Of a DNA stretch of 64,000 nucleotides, positions 13,050-24,244 are shown piece after piece (the stretch's first letter is position 1; each line of letters starts with the position of its first letter). Source of the DNA: Sclerotiophoma versabilis (lineage: Eukaryota > Ascomycota > Dothideomycetes > Pleosporales > Didymellaceae); contig JAAROD010000093.1 of assembly GCA_012274445.1 (NCBI GenBank), positions 372,001-436,000 on the forward strand. Reading direction: 5' to 3'. The notes beneath the pieces are model-generated. The model was not told the origin of the DNA. It saw only the letters and a list, made by a program, of their open reading frames with translations, and did no database searches. The translations under genes were made by a program, and so were the position numbers.

Positions 13050-14880
13050 GCTATTAACTTCCTCTAACGGTACTCGTTGTAAACGACGCGCTGGCGGCTT
13101 AGGGGACTTATCTATCTCAGCGTTGTTCTGAACAGCGTAGATAGCTTAGAGGTTCTCTTTTGTTAAGCTACTGTAGTCTCTCTGCTAGTCGTGTGCCTTT
13201 CTACGAAGATGTGATAGCATTAAAGGAGCCTGGTTGAAGTATTTAATCCACGCGTCTAGCGACATGCTGTCTTAGTTATCTATAAGCATGTTTATATCAT
13301 AGTAGCCGCCTACAAATATCTTAATCTTAATATGCTTGATCTTGCTTGCAAGGTGAGGCATAGCATAAGTCTAGTATTGGAAGAAGTTGTAGGTGTGCTG
13401 CTACAACTTAGGGTGAGTACAAATAAAGTCATGCTACGTGCGAGACTTCCGGTGATACTCCAGCTCTGGCAATTGGTGTTAACACTGCTGTTGACACTGC
13501 TAAGGTGCTCTTATTTAAGCAAGGTGACTAACAAGTATTGCCTTTGCAAGACTCTTAATGCTAGAGTTTAACAACATAGGTGACACCTTTTGCTGCTGCC
13601 GCTTCTTTTCTTCGCTACGGTCTCTTGCTATTATAATAGTACACTCGTTGCGCTTAACAGCAGCTGCCTACCTTGTAATACTGTTGCCATCTACAGGATA
13701 GTGGTCTTCAAATCTGTTAATCTGGCGCCTAGGCACGCGCCGAATCCAACAGATAAATGGTGAGTTGCTACAGCGTTCTTCTTTACACCTCCAGTAGTCT
13801 CTTATGCCAATAGACGTACCAGCAGCTAAGCGCTCTGCTGCAACTACACTAGCAAGTCCATCCTCTTGTATAGCTGTTACTATGCTAGGACGTGCGCGAA
13901 CAGCACCTCGAGTAGCCTGCAGAGGCACAGGTAACAGTGTAGCTACCTGCTCTTCTCTTAAAACCAGATCGAAATTACAGTTTAATAACTAGGTACTCTC
14001 TTTATCTATTTCCGCAACCTGGTTATCTAAATCCAACTAATTGCCTAAGCTAACTCCTTCACCAGCTACATAACGCCTCTGCTGCAGCGCAATAGTACAC
14101 CTATCGCCTTTGGCTTGGCGGCTAGTATAGTACAACGTGGCTGTTAAGCTGTTAATCTTTGCAACCCGCGGCTTCTGCGCCTTAACTACCCCATCCGCCC
14201 ATTGCCACACCTGGTTCTTGTTAACTGAGTACATAGGCTTATTACACGTAAAGCGATAAGCTGAAGCTATTGCGTTCTTCTCTATCGCGCCCCAACAAGC
14301 GCGCTATCTAAAGTGTAGATGTGGCTTAACGTTAATAGCTTCACTTTGCGACTTAGGACGCTGCTGCTGGCTCAATTGAGCCGCTGAGGCAGCAGCAGCA
14401 GTAACACCAGGTGAGTCTCCTGTTACAGCAGCTAGCTGCTCGCTAACAACCCCAGCTTCTACAGCAACAGCGGCTTGTAACGCGTACTCTACAGCCTCAT
14501 TATCGTCTACTGTAGCGTCAACTGCCTCCTCCTCGTCATTATCCTCTCCAAGTATATCAGCGGCTTGAGCGTCAATTGCGGGCTGGCTTGGGTCGGGTTC
14601 GAATAGCGGGCTAGGGAAGGCTTCAGTGGCGGCGTCGCTATAACCACAATTAGAAACGTTGTGCTGCGGAGTATAGTCTTGTGAGCGCTGTGTACGCCTT
14701 ATTGTTGACGGTGGAGTAGGAGGATTGAAGCCCTGCTCAAATACCTGTGGAGGCCGCCGCTGACGTTTGCTAGATTTTAAGCTATTGCTGCTCGCCAGAG
14801 CTGGGCGTTTACGCTTCTGAGGGGGTCTTACTAGGACTACAACACCAGGTCTCTATCGCGATAGGCGGATTTGAGCTATC
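13050..14880 (-). pseudogene. Accessory gene of the Tc1-like element (unknown function), copy 1
   Basis: Converges on the transposase. Read on the minus strand from about 14880, it gives a Pro/Ser/Arg-rich start with KRQRRPPQVFEQGFNPP, an acidic and Ala-rich linker, a conserved block around RACWGAIEKNAIASAYRF and QVWQWADGVVKAQKPRVAK, then a block with RARPSIVTAIQEDGLASVV and WIRRVPRRQINRFEDHYPVD, and a C-terminal part with MLSHLRRKA near 13200. Stops and frameshifts interrupt it. The same blocks occur in the other copies of this family. The basic and aromatic character could suit DNA binding, but I recognise no known domain and assign no function. Confidence 0.6.
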
Positions 14881-15182
14881 TAAGCTTCTTCAAAAGGTGT
14901 GGGATGTAGTTTGGATACTATTTAGCCGGCAAACGCTAACAAATTGGACCTAGTTGCATAACCCCACCTTGAAGCGCTAAGTCTCGGGGTGTAGTCGTTG
15001 TTTCGTTAACAACCCATAATTAAGTAGGCGCGCATGCTTGTGACTGAATGTGTCTCGAGGAATACCAACGGCGATGTTTCATTTTTACGGTTGTGATTGT
15101 ACCGTACAGGTCACTGGCGGACAAGGGTTTGCTTGGCTCTGTGGACGCAGGCGAGGAGGTGAAGTTGAAGGGAATGCTCTTA

Positions 15183-16882
15183 CGAAGAAGCTCGTTTTTT
15201 TTGGCCGATCAACCGAGACGCACGGTCCACGAACATGATTCCTGTTCACAACGCCCATAGTAATTGTCGCCAAAACAACGAATACATTACATTTATAGAT
15301 ATTTTGACATTCTGAGGTTGTTGATTAACATACAATTGACCTATCTTGAGTTTTTTGTAGAGTTTTGACGTTGCCTGATGTTTCTGAGTTACCCATGAAA
15401 GTTGTTCTTCCCACCTGCCCGAATAATCCTCCGTACCTGCTCTGGTATTGCGTCTATCCAACAATTGATAACCTCAATAGGCATGGCCTCCCATGAGGCT
15501 ATCCATTGAGTCTCACACTCACTCTCTGTACAAGAAGGAGTGAATTGCTTTGTCACATGCCGCCGAATCCAAGGCCAGGCATGCTCAATTACGTTAACCT
15601 CAGGTGAGTAACCTGGCCACCATAACCTATCAACGTGCTCTGTAATAAGAAAGTCACGGGATATTCGAGCTCTGTGTGCAGGAGCACCATCCTGCTGTAA
15701 TATACAGTTGACGCCGCTGCTTTTGAGGTTGTGGATCCATGGTATAACCTTCTTTAATGCACCTTCACGGTGCCGATAGCCATCAACTCCTCCACGCCCA
15801 CGAGGGCCACGTTTGTAGTCCATCTTGCTTGGAACATATTGCCTCTTCCTGGTGTTGTAACGTCTGTTGCTATCGCTGCTGCTAAGGTTGTTGAGTGCTT
15901 GGCGTGCGTAGATTTGTAGCTTATTATCACGGGTCTCTTGGCTGGTGTTGAGCTCACGGATATGTGCTTCAGCTGCCACCTTCTCCTCCTCAGTTTCTTC
16001 GTGATAGACGTGACAAGGGCCCTTGAAGTTGTAGCGAAAACAGGCGTAGAACTGCAGGCAACAGTCCTTCCTATTGCGATCGTGCTTGACGTTTGTATCC
16101 CAGCGCTCTCCTTCACGGCACCACGTACGTATCATGCCTCGCTCGTCACCAATTCGAGCAGGAGTCTCATCAGAGAAGACTACCTGGTGAAAATTGAAGC
16201 CCTTATTGTCATATTCTTCCTCTTTGTCAGGGTTGTAAGCAATTGCCCATTCATAACGCTCTTTCTCTTCTTGAGGTGTGAGGGATGGTTTCCAACCTGG
16301 ACGACGGCGCGCGTATCCAGCTTCATACATAACGTTTTCAAACGTTGTTATACTTGTCTCAGGTACAACATCTTCGAAATCGCCATTTGCAATAGCCTGA
16401 CAGCTCTCCCTCTCGCGTGCGTCGCGTGAGGCTGTTGCAATATAGATGATATCATCCTTTTGTTTCTGGGTCAACAACCGACTCCTTCCACGCCCCAGAT
16501 CGTTCTCATAGAGTATTTCATCCCACAGAGCCACAGTATAGTTATTTGCCTTTGCCTCTACACGATGGAGCAGGTCTGAGAGGGTTGACTGTGCGCGGCC
16601 CATAGTGGTTGCCAAATCACGTTGATTGCCATAGTCACCTCGTAGGGCCGTGAGAGCCCCTACCGCAAACGCGCGTTCAACCTTACTTAACTCAGTGCGA
16701 TTTGTTTTAGGAGCTCGGATCTTCTTGTACTGCTTATGATTGAACTTTTTACGACGCGCAATAGTCTGTGCAGGCATTGTGGTGGTGGTAATACTGTATA
16801 CAAAATGGGTGTTGACATGAGATGGTTGGGGCCGATCGTGCACGAGCCTCCTGATCGGCCAAAAAAAAAACGAGCTTCTTCG
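15183..16882 (-). mobile_element. Intact Tc1/mariner element (1.70 kb)
   Basis: Terminal inverted repeats of about 50 bp: left begins at 15183 with CGAAGAAGCTCGTTTTTTTT and the complementary sequence ends at 16882. The main difference is the length of an A/T run. TA flanks both ends (15181-15182 and 16883-16884). The transposase frame inside has no interruption, unlike every other transposon in the window, so this is the youngest and possibly still active element. Confidence 0.9.
15389..16777 (-). CDS. Tc1/mariner DD34E transposase, intact
   Basis: An open frame of 462 codons from the ATG at 16777 (MPAQTIARRKKF); an upstream in-frame ATG at 16843 would give 484. The N-terminal third has an HTH-like region (RDLATTMGRAQSTLSDLLHR). 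The catalytic triad appears as FSDETPARIG (Asp), LQQDGAPAHRA (Asp) and SPEVNVIEHAW (Glu), with 34 residues between the second Asp and the Glu. These enzymes cut and paste DNA at TA sites. It lies centrally between the terminal repeats and needs no splicing. The start at 16777 is preferred because it begins the conserved basic N-terminus; the longer version is possible. Confidence 0.9.
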   Translation of the reverse strand: MPAQTIARRKKFNHKQYKKIRAPKTNRTELSKVERAFAVGALTALRGDYGNQRDLATTMGRAQSTLSDLLHRVEAKANNYTVALWDEILYENDLGRGRSRLLTQKQKDDIIYIATASRDARERESCQAIANGDFEDVVPETSITTFENVMYEAGYARRRPGWKPSLTPQEEKERYEWAIAYNPDKEEEYDNKGFNFHQVVFSDETPARIGDERGMIRTWCREGERWDTNVKHDRNRKDCCLQFYACFRYNFKGPCHVYHEETEEEKVAAEAHIRELNTSQETRDNKLQIYARQALNNLSSSDSNRRYNTRKRQYVPSKMDYKRGPRGRGGVDGYRHREGALKKVIPWIHNLKSSGVNCILQQDGAPAHRARISRDFLITEHVDRLWWPGYSPEVNVIEHAWPWIRRHVTKQFTPSCTESECETQWIASWEAMPIEVINCWIDAIPEQVRRIIRAGGKNNFHG

Positions 16883-16909
16883 TAATCGAATGAACTTTAC
16901 CAGCAGGTT

Positions 16910-17286
16910 GCAGCTCAGCCGACCATCGGCATATCGGAGCCGACCATGCCAAGGCTCGCTTAGAGTTTACTAAGCGAGCCGACCATCAAAAAAACCACCC
17001 GACCATTGCAACCTGAATGTGTTCAGTCCACCCACCCACCCACCAGTAAGTTTAACCTCGAAATGACTCCGTTCTAGATACTTCACTATAAATGCCTACT
17101 ATAATTAGAACATGTTCAGAACAGAATCATGCCTGCCTTACTCATTTTAGTTTTTGATTGAGGAAATAGACCATCCGACCAACGTTGAGACGGCACGACC
17201 ATTAAATATTGAATTTTCGCTAGTTACGTGGGGTGTGGGGCGTCGGCATGGTCGGCTCCGATATACCGATGGTCGGCCGAGCTGTG
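16910..17286. repeat. MITE-like inverted-repeat element
   Basis: About 375 bp with imperfect inverted ends of nearly 40 bp: left CAGCTCAGCCGACCATCGGC onward, right ending in the near complement GATGGTCGGCCGAGCTG. The motif CCGACCAT or its complement occurs at least seven times, at the ends and inside. There is no coding potential. It abuts the broken end of pogo element D, whose frame stops at about 17287, so it probably inserted there. No clear target duplication was found. Confidence 0.6.
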
Positions 17287-18001
17287 TCCTCCATCGGCGC
17301 AAATTGAAGCCAACAAGCTTACCCACTCGCGATTACCATCTTGACGAGCCTGCCTAACCTCCTTCTTCTCCTATTGACACCTGCTGAAGATGCGCTTTGT
17401 CCTACCCAGTACTCCAATAGCGAAGCCTTTCTCATCCATATTGTATGTATGCTCTGGCTCAATGTCGTATTCAGTAATCTTCTGCTGTAACAGGTCAAAG
17501 TACAGCTGGTACTTATACCCAGACTCAGCGTTGTGACGATTAGAGTCCATACCTGTTACCCATTGAGAGGTAAGCCGGTCTTGGTGACGGTTAAGGAAGC
17601 GCGTAACCCAGGTATCGGAACAAGGAGTTTGAGCAACTGCAGAGGCGAAATTTCGTATCATATGCCTTGTAGGTGGCAAGTGACGCGCTGTAAGCTCTTC
17701 TATATACTGTACAAGGTCTGCTTCTTGTTGTGGGGTGAGCTTTCGTTGGTGTAGGTTGGCGACGCGTCGGGGGACCTGCACACCTCGATGAGCGCGCGAC
17801 AATGTGTTGCGATCAACACCATGTTTTTGGGGCAATATTTGTATAGACAAGTTTTTCTCCTGGCTTCAAATTACGAATCTGCTCAAGCGCATCTTGGATT
17901 CCTGGCATGGTTGTTGAGTTATTACGCGTTGAAATTGGGTGTAGATGTTGGGCACCGATCGTTGGTTGAATCCGATCGTTGGGTGCACGGACACGGTACG
18001 G
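17287..18001 (-). mobile_element. pogo/Fot1-type element D, 5' half only
   Basis: Minus-strand element whose 5' end is at 18001 (CCGTACCGTGTCCGTGCACC read on the minus strand), flanked by TA. Its transposase begins MPGIQDALEQIRNL at 17908, shifts frame near 17830, then continues with an HTH (KHGVDRNTLSRAHRG), a CENP-B-type region (SDTWVTRFLNRHQDRL) and YNMDEKGFAIG around the first catalytic Asp. A TAG at about 17371 and the adjoining MITE end it. The catalytic second half is missing. Confidence 0.8.
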
Positions 18002-18156
18002 TAAAATGGTTCTAACAGCATGTATTCCTGTCATTTTTTTAAGCTATAATGATGCTTAGAAGATGTGCTCGCATAACCCCTCCGGCGGTCTGCTACAGAA
18101 ACGTGCCTGATCAAGCCTGGATGCGATACCTACAGTGTTAGAATACATTCTAAATA

Positions 18157-20020
18157 ACGTACCTCGCGGGCGAGCGGTGCACACGAGCGAGCGGCGCGCT
18201 TTTGCCAAGACCCCACCAAAACACTACTTCCCTACCAATGCCTCAACAACAGCGCCAGCTAGACGCATTGATAGAAGCTCAGATATAGCTTGCAGTTCAA
18301 GCTCTTAGAATCAACCCTAAGCTCTCTATAAAACGCGCTGTAGCTATCTATAACGTCTCTGAAACTACACTACGCAAACGACGTGCCGGACGACCTTCAC
18401 GCGCTGATACTATAGCCAACTCACGAAATCTGACCAATACTGAGGAGCAGGTGATTGTTAAGCACCTAATTGAGCTAGTTGCGCGAGGATTTCCCCCTCG
18501 TCTTGCAGCTGTGGCTGATATGGCCAATTCTTTGCGACAAGAGCGCGGTCTGGGCTATGTTGGCCTAAACTGGCGCAGTACGTTTGTTAAGCGCCAACCA
18601 GAGCTTACAGTGAAGTTGAATCGAAAGTATGACTACATGAGAGCCCTCTGCGAGGATCCTGAGGTAATCCAGGGCTCGTTCGGCCTGGTAGCCGACATTA
18701 AAGCCAAGTATGGTATCTAGGACAACGACACCTACAACTTTGACGAGGCTGGCTTTATGATGGGCGTTATATCAACAGGGGCAGTTGTTACGGCTTCAGA
18801 GCGACGAGGACGGCCAAAGGCAGTCCAGCCAGGCAATAGGGAGTGGACAACAGTCATACAGGGCGTTAATGCTAAAGGTTGGGCTATTCCACCCTTCATC
18901 ATCTTCAAGGCGCGCCACCACCTCTCTTCTTGGTACAAGGTTGAGGACTTGCCACAGGATTGGGCATTCGGAATCTCTGATAACGGCTGGACTACTAACA
19001 AGCTTGGTCTAGACTGGCTACAGCACTTTGACGAGCACACAAAGGAGCGTACTGTTGGTACCTACCGTCTGCTAGTTATTGATGGCCATGAGAACCACGA
19101 CTCGCTCGAATTCCAGCAATACTGCAAGGATAACAAGATGATCACTGTCTGTATGCCTCCTCACTCGTCACACCTCCTACAGCGTCTTGATGTGGGTTGT
19201 TTTGCCCCTTTAAAGAAGGCGTACGGGCGCCAAGCCGAAAACCTCATCCGCAACCGGATCAACCACATCACGAAGGTTGAGTTCCTACCATGCTTTATAG
19301 CAGCCTTTAAGGCTTTATTTACCCCTAGCAACATCCAAGGAGGGTTCCGAGGGGCTGGACTGGTCCCGTTCAATCCAGAACGGGTCATATCGACCCTTGA
19401 TGTGAAGCTGCGCACTCCATCACCACAACTCTCTGTCAACAACGCGCCCTGGTAGTCACAGACCCCTAGCAACACCCTAGAACTTGGGTCTCAATCAACG
19501 CTCGTGAAGACAAGGATCCAGAGGCATGTAGATAGCTCACCAACCTCTATAGTTGAGGCGTTTGAGAAGGTCTTAAAGGGGGCAGCAATAATTGCGCACA
19601 AGCTAGTGTTGGCGCAACAGGAGATTACTAAGCTTCGAGCGGCAAACGAGGCTGCCTCACGCCGAAAATCACACAAAAGAAAGCGAGTTAAGGCAGAAGG
19701 GACCCTCACAGTTAAGGAGGGCCAGCGGATAACTGCTCTAAAGGAGTTTGGGGCGCGCAGTGATGGTAAGAAGCAGAAGAAGAGGGTCCGAGCTGAAGGG
19801 GCTGAGCCCTCCCAACGACGCTGCAGACGGTGCGGAGAGACTGGACACAACGCACAAACATGCAAAAATAAAGTAGAAGAGGTTTCTAAGTAATATTATA
19901 GGTTATTCTGCCCTGTGCAGCGCCAAAGTAGGTTGTTATGGGTCATAATAGGGCTGGTTTTGGTGTGGTCTTGGCAAAAGCGTGCCGCTCGCCCGTGTGC
20001 ACCGCTCGCCCGAGGTACGT
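18157..20020 (+). mobile_element. Fot1/pogo-type element F, nearly intact (1.86 kb)
   Basis: Terminal repeats of about 70 bp, left from 18157 (ACGTACCTCGCGGGCGAGCG) and right to 20020 (CGCTCGCCCGAGGTACGT), with flanking TA at 18155-18156 and 20021-20022. It contains one collinear transposase frame with only three stops. Its ends resemble those of the MITE at 24245-24664 in the outer ACGT. Confidence 0.88.
18238..19893 (+). pseudogene. Fot1/pogo transposase with CCHC zinc knuckle, three stops
   Basis: A single frame of 551 codons from ATG 18238 to the TAA at 19891, interrupted only by TAG at 18286, 18718 and 19453. Order of parts: N-terminal psq-like HTH (SIKRAVAIYNVSETTLRKR), CENP-B-type domain, DDE nuclease with NFDEAGFMMG, LLVIDGHENH and PPHSSHLLQRLD, then a basic C-terminus with the zinc knuckle CRRCGETGHNAQTC. 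No frameshift is seen. All three stops are TAG and could come from CAG (or TGG) by a single C to T (G to A) change. Confidence 0.85.
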
Positions 20021-20022
20021 TA

Positions 20023-21601
20023 CAGTCTAAATATGTTCTTATGATTTTAACAGACAGGGTTAGAGGCGCTAAAACAGTACTAAGCCTATTTCTATCTAGT
20101 ACATATCACGTGGTCTAAGATCTCTATGGCTACCTGCCCTGTAAAGTTAATCTATGAATAGTGGGGCAGAGCCTATAGCCAGATAGCATGCACCCTGCAA
20201 GCTCACAAGTCCCCAGCGATCAACGTCACTGCTGCCTCAAGATTTGCCTTCGGAAAGAGCCCTGACCCGACGAAACTAGCGCTACTACAATAATTGAGCA
20301 AGGTTCCCTACTCCGTGTGAATGGTGTCATTCCAGAGCTCGCATGGAGTATCCAGCTAGATAAAAGCCCGCTCGTAATCTATGTGCAAAAGCCAGGCCTT
20401 TAGAGAGTGTTGTTGTACGAATCAATCGGGTACAGTCGAGAAAGGGCAACTTTTCTAGTTTCTCGGACAAACCAGGCCTCGTTTCACGTGTTGTTAACAC
20501 TTCGGAAGACATGGTGCGCCTCAAAATGCGGACTGCAACAATCTAAAACGGCATATAGTACAACAGAACATCGGAAGGAGGGCATCGGAAAGGGGCGCTG
20601 CTAGAGAGATGCCGGACGATCCCGCGGGAAGAGGCTGTATCCATTATGAGCTAACCAAGCTACACGGGAATACTCATACGGGCCTTTTGTCGGAGGTCCG
20701 ACCTTGTTTCAATTAAAAAGCTGCAGTAAACAAACAATGGAAATCAGCAGACCAACTAGCCTGGTGTTGATCTAATGGAACGTTTATCGAATCATGTAAC
20801 GATGGTCTTATCCGTATATTGATACTTATGGTAACATTAGAACCAACTGCTGTTTCTGCAGGCGACTTCATCTGATACAAAATCTCTATTAACCAGAACA
20901 ACTAGATTGAATGGGCACGCCTTGACCAAAAGATTGCTTCTAGCCAGCACAATTGCTGTGCAGAAACTTCCCAGATTAGACATCCGGGGATTCCGCAATG
21001 TCGTATTTCTGGTCGCGCAAGTGAGAATGCAGTGGCCAGGTTCTTAGAGCTAAACACACAGATCGGCCCCATCCTAAGGTTTCAACGGCGCTAGCTTTCC
21101 AGGAGGACATGGCTTAGGAGCCCAAGCTGCTAAGATCGACATGATATCGGACGGCAAGGCGGATACAATTAACAATATTCATTGCGTATTGCCTAGTTTG
21201 AGGTGATGATGCGTAACGACGAAGCGCAGGACGACTGGACGAGGTGCTGGCAAGGAATTGTGTGCTAGTATATGCCGCACTATGTAAATGTTTATGAGCC
21301 GCTGCTTATGCAATGTTATCTAGAGCGTGCATCTTGAAGTAGACCCCGCTGTAGGTGAACTAACTCTATCTGGTCAGATCACTACATATCGATCAAGCTC
21401 CGCTCGGTGTGGGGCAAAGCCTACGGTATGGCAAAGTGGGTATGAAAAACAAGCCTCTCAGACCCACAGCCTCGGACAGTTGGCATTTCTAGTTGCTGCG
21501 GGGTATTTGATAAACATGTCAGCTACAGGATTCCGCATGTGTATCGTTACGGTTCCGCCTTTCTCTTCGTCTACATATCCAAAGGTGCTCTTATCGACCA
21601 A
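20023..21601. other. Region without a recognisable gene, upstream of the Zn2Cys6 gene
   Basis: Only short frames occur and none shows a family motif. A stretch near 20140-20280 can be read as a decayed protein (WGRAYSQIACTLQAHKSP) but cannot be assigned. The last few hundred bases presumably hold the promoter of the transcription factor that starts at 21602. Confidence 0.4.
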
Positions 21602-24200
21602 ATGAGTGGTCCTCGTCCCAAGTTGACTCGACGGAGAGGCGCATGTGAAGAGTGCCGTCAGAAAAAGGTTCGATGTAAGCTTATTCCCCGTTGACGTGGG
21701 TGCGCGCTAAGGGACACAGGCGATGGAGCGAATCCGTGTAACCACTGCCAAGTATACAAAAGCCTTTTCTGTCCTGAGACTCACCACTAACACCATAACA
21801 GCGGAACGAATCTCTATGCGAATACAATATACGTCGCTCACGACGCCATCTGGAAGAGAACAGTATCCAGAGCCTTGGCAAGCACGTCTCCACAACGACA
21901 CAGCCGCACGCGATAAGTGACAGCACGATGCCTGATTCGTCAAACTCAATTCATTCTTCTGAAGTTGTTGTTGGTCGGGATGCCGGGGACTCAGTAAATC
22001 CTTTAAATACGCCATTTAGCGAGGTGTGTTTCTCGCAGTTGGTGTCCGACAGCGCACATTTGTATCTGAATCTTGATTTTCCAGATGAAATGATGCTGAG
22101 TACCAACCAAGTCCAAATCATAGGTACATATAAGGCCCCCATTTTTTTCTCCACTTTTCGGTTCGGTAGAGACGTATTCATAGCTCTTTCAATAAGGTAG
22201 CTGTTGGTTCTCGAACGAAACGAATTTTTGACTAGAGAATAGAGCCAGGTCAGCAAATAAGCAGTTCTGGGAACCAGGTACTGTACTATACACCCAGAAA
22301 CGACACGCCCGTACTGGACTGGCTCAAATTGAGCCGCGACCAAAACCTACACCAGCACAATCCTGCCCAGTTCTGTGATTTCCTAGATATTGAGCAGGAC
22401 GACGGCGCCGCCAAGTGTACTCTTAAGCTCTTTTCCGAACGAATAGTTCCCGATAAAGCAGAGGTACACAATCTGTTTCTCTTCACTGATCATTCATCTT
22501 AAATCTCTAATACTTTTCAGACAAAGCCGTCTTCAACCCATAAAACGTACAGAATCACTGCTCTTTTCCAGAACGCAGATGGAGGAAGCCGTAGACAACA
22601 GACGGTATTTGACAAAGTGAAGTTGCTACTTTCTTCAGAGCACCAGACTTGTCTCTCTGATCTCTTGAGCAGAGCTGACTCTGGCGGGGTCCATCAGAGC
22701 CTGGACCTAAATGATCTTCCCGTGAAGAAGCTCGTTCAAAGTATGTCCAGGATGCCGCCTACCAGAAATCTGCTAATGCTTTACAAGGGGCATTTAAAGA
22801 GCCAGGAGGGTAAGTCAAATACATAACTAATGCACTGCGTGAGCTCATGTTTGGGATAGGTTGAATCTATTTGTCAAGGAACACGATGTCATGAGTGTAC
22901 AAGAGCGTTTTTTCGATCAAAAGAATTTGCCTCTAGACGTTAGCAATATGTCACTGCTAGTTGTCTCACTGGCTTGGGGAGCTTTGTTGGATCCGGAAGT
23001 AAGCTCGGTCTCCAGAGTAGCGTTACTAGATGCTGTGCTAGAAACTTCAACGTTACTACTTCGCCAAAATAGAAGCGTCCGACAGTTCTTGGTAGATTAT
23101 TCCGCTCGATGACAGCCAAGATTTTGCTAACCCAAGCCAGGCGCTTGTTGCTGCAGTTCGTACAAATCCAATCATGTACGGCGAAGTAGTCGGCTAACCT
23201 ATGCAGCTCTGTCTTGCCGAAAAGACGGGATCCTGCAACCTACCTGCGCTCATACTTGGCAGCATTTCGACTGCGGCCTTCTTGAGTCTCCATTTGGAAC
23301 CTGTTCTACGCAGGTTCTGTACTAGCGACGAGCAAGCTTTTCAAGCTAAACGAGCCATGTGGCTACTCTACTGCATTGATAAGTCTTATGCATTGAGATG
23401 GCAAACCTTCTCTGTAAGCTCCCGCTCTATCTGGCTATCTTAGGCCGATCGGGCTAAGGCTAATGCAAGGCAAACAGCTAGTTGGCGACAGTTCCCTTCC
23501 GACTACGAATCCACCCGACAAAGTGCTTCAGAGTGATTTTGCAACCACATCCTCCTCAGAATGGTTGTGGATTCGGTCTCGGTACTCCAAAATCTGCTCG
23601 AACATCCTGCAGCTCCGAGTAGGCGCAGAGGAAGAGCCATCTGAAGATCGTTCTAACAAGGCTGTGACGCTGTCAACGGCGCTGGAAGAATGGTATAGAT
23701 CAACTGGGATTAGCCAGATGACGCACTCTCTGGACCATAGTGACGCCATGCGCGTTAAGCTCCAGACATCCTACTATTACTACGAGGCCCGGTTTCAATT
23801 ACTAAGTATAAGCCTGCCAGATCCACAACTCTCTTCTCCGGCAGGGTCTCAGGAGTGTAGAGAACTACTTAAGCGATTAACACGGGAAATAATTACATCT
23901 TCTAGCACCATACCTTCTGATTATCTACTTCAAGACTGGTATGTGTCGCACGAAACATGTCTCTCACGATACGCTTGTACTAATCAGTTGTACAATAGTA
24001 GCCATCTATTTATCAACACACTTGCTTTGTGTATGCTTGCGCTGGATATTCTCCTGGAGTCGGGCCAGGACTGCGGGAAGGAAAACCGAGCATTACTCAG
24101 CATCGTTGCTGGTTTCTTTGCTAGGGTAGAAATCATGTTGCCGCAAAGTTCTATCTTCGAGAATGTGTCTAACTTGATCGAGATCCTCACATATCGTTGA
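21602..24200 (+). CDS. Zn(II)2Cys6 fungal transcription factor
   Basis: Proposed exons 21602-21674, 21720-21751, 21802-22196, 22298-22463, 22521-22809, 22844-23091, 23207-23413 and 23478-24200 stay in phase and give about 710 residues. The zinc cluster CEECRQKKVRC-DGANPCNHC-QRNESLC has the exact C-x2-C-x6-C-x5-C-x2-C-x6-C spacing and appears only after removing two introns. The middle region has the Fungal_trans hallmark AKRAMWLLYCIDKSYALRWQTFS. It would act as a DNA-binding regulator in the nucleus. The target is unknown; neighbours are transposons and a sugar transporter. Weak points are the 101-nt third intron (alternative sites fail in phase) and a fifth intron of only 34 nt. Confidence 0.82.
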
Positions 24201-24244
24201 ATCCAAGGTAGTGCAAGAGTAGATAATTTCGCTTGTTTTGGTTA

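Larger units (their letters stand above)
11757..15006 (+). mobile_element. Two-gene Tc1-like transposon, copy 1 (3.25 kb)
   Basis: Inverted ends: left 11757 onward (ACGAAAGAGCGACTACACCC) and right up to 15006 (GGGTGTAGTCGTTGTTTCGT), with TA on both sides (11755-11756 and 15007-15008). It is about twice the usual Tc1 size because a second reading frame on the minus strand faces the transposase. Both genes are broken by stops. The same layout is found at 37661-40254, with remnants at 25640-26325 and 29813-31057. Confidence 0.82.

Noticed and set aside
15938..16429. Plus-strand frame of 163 codons within the Tc1/mariner element
   Set aside because: It is antisense to the intact transposase and has no independent support.
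23092..23206. Stop codon making the Zn2Cys6 gene a pseudogene
   Set aside because: A GT..AG intron of 115 nt in phase 0 removes it and joins RQFL to LCLAEKTGSCNLPAL, which suits the family.
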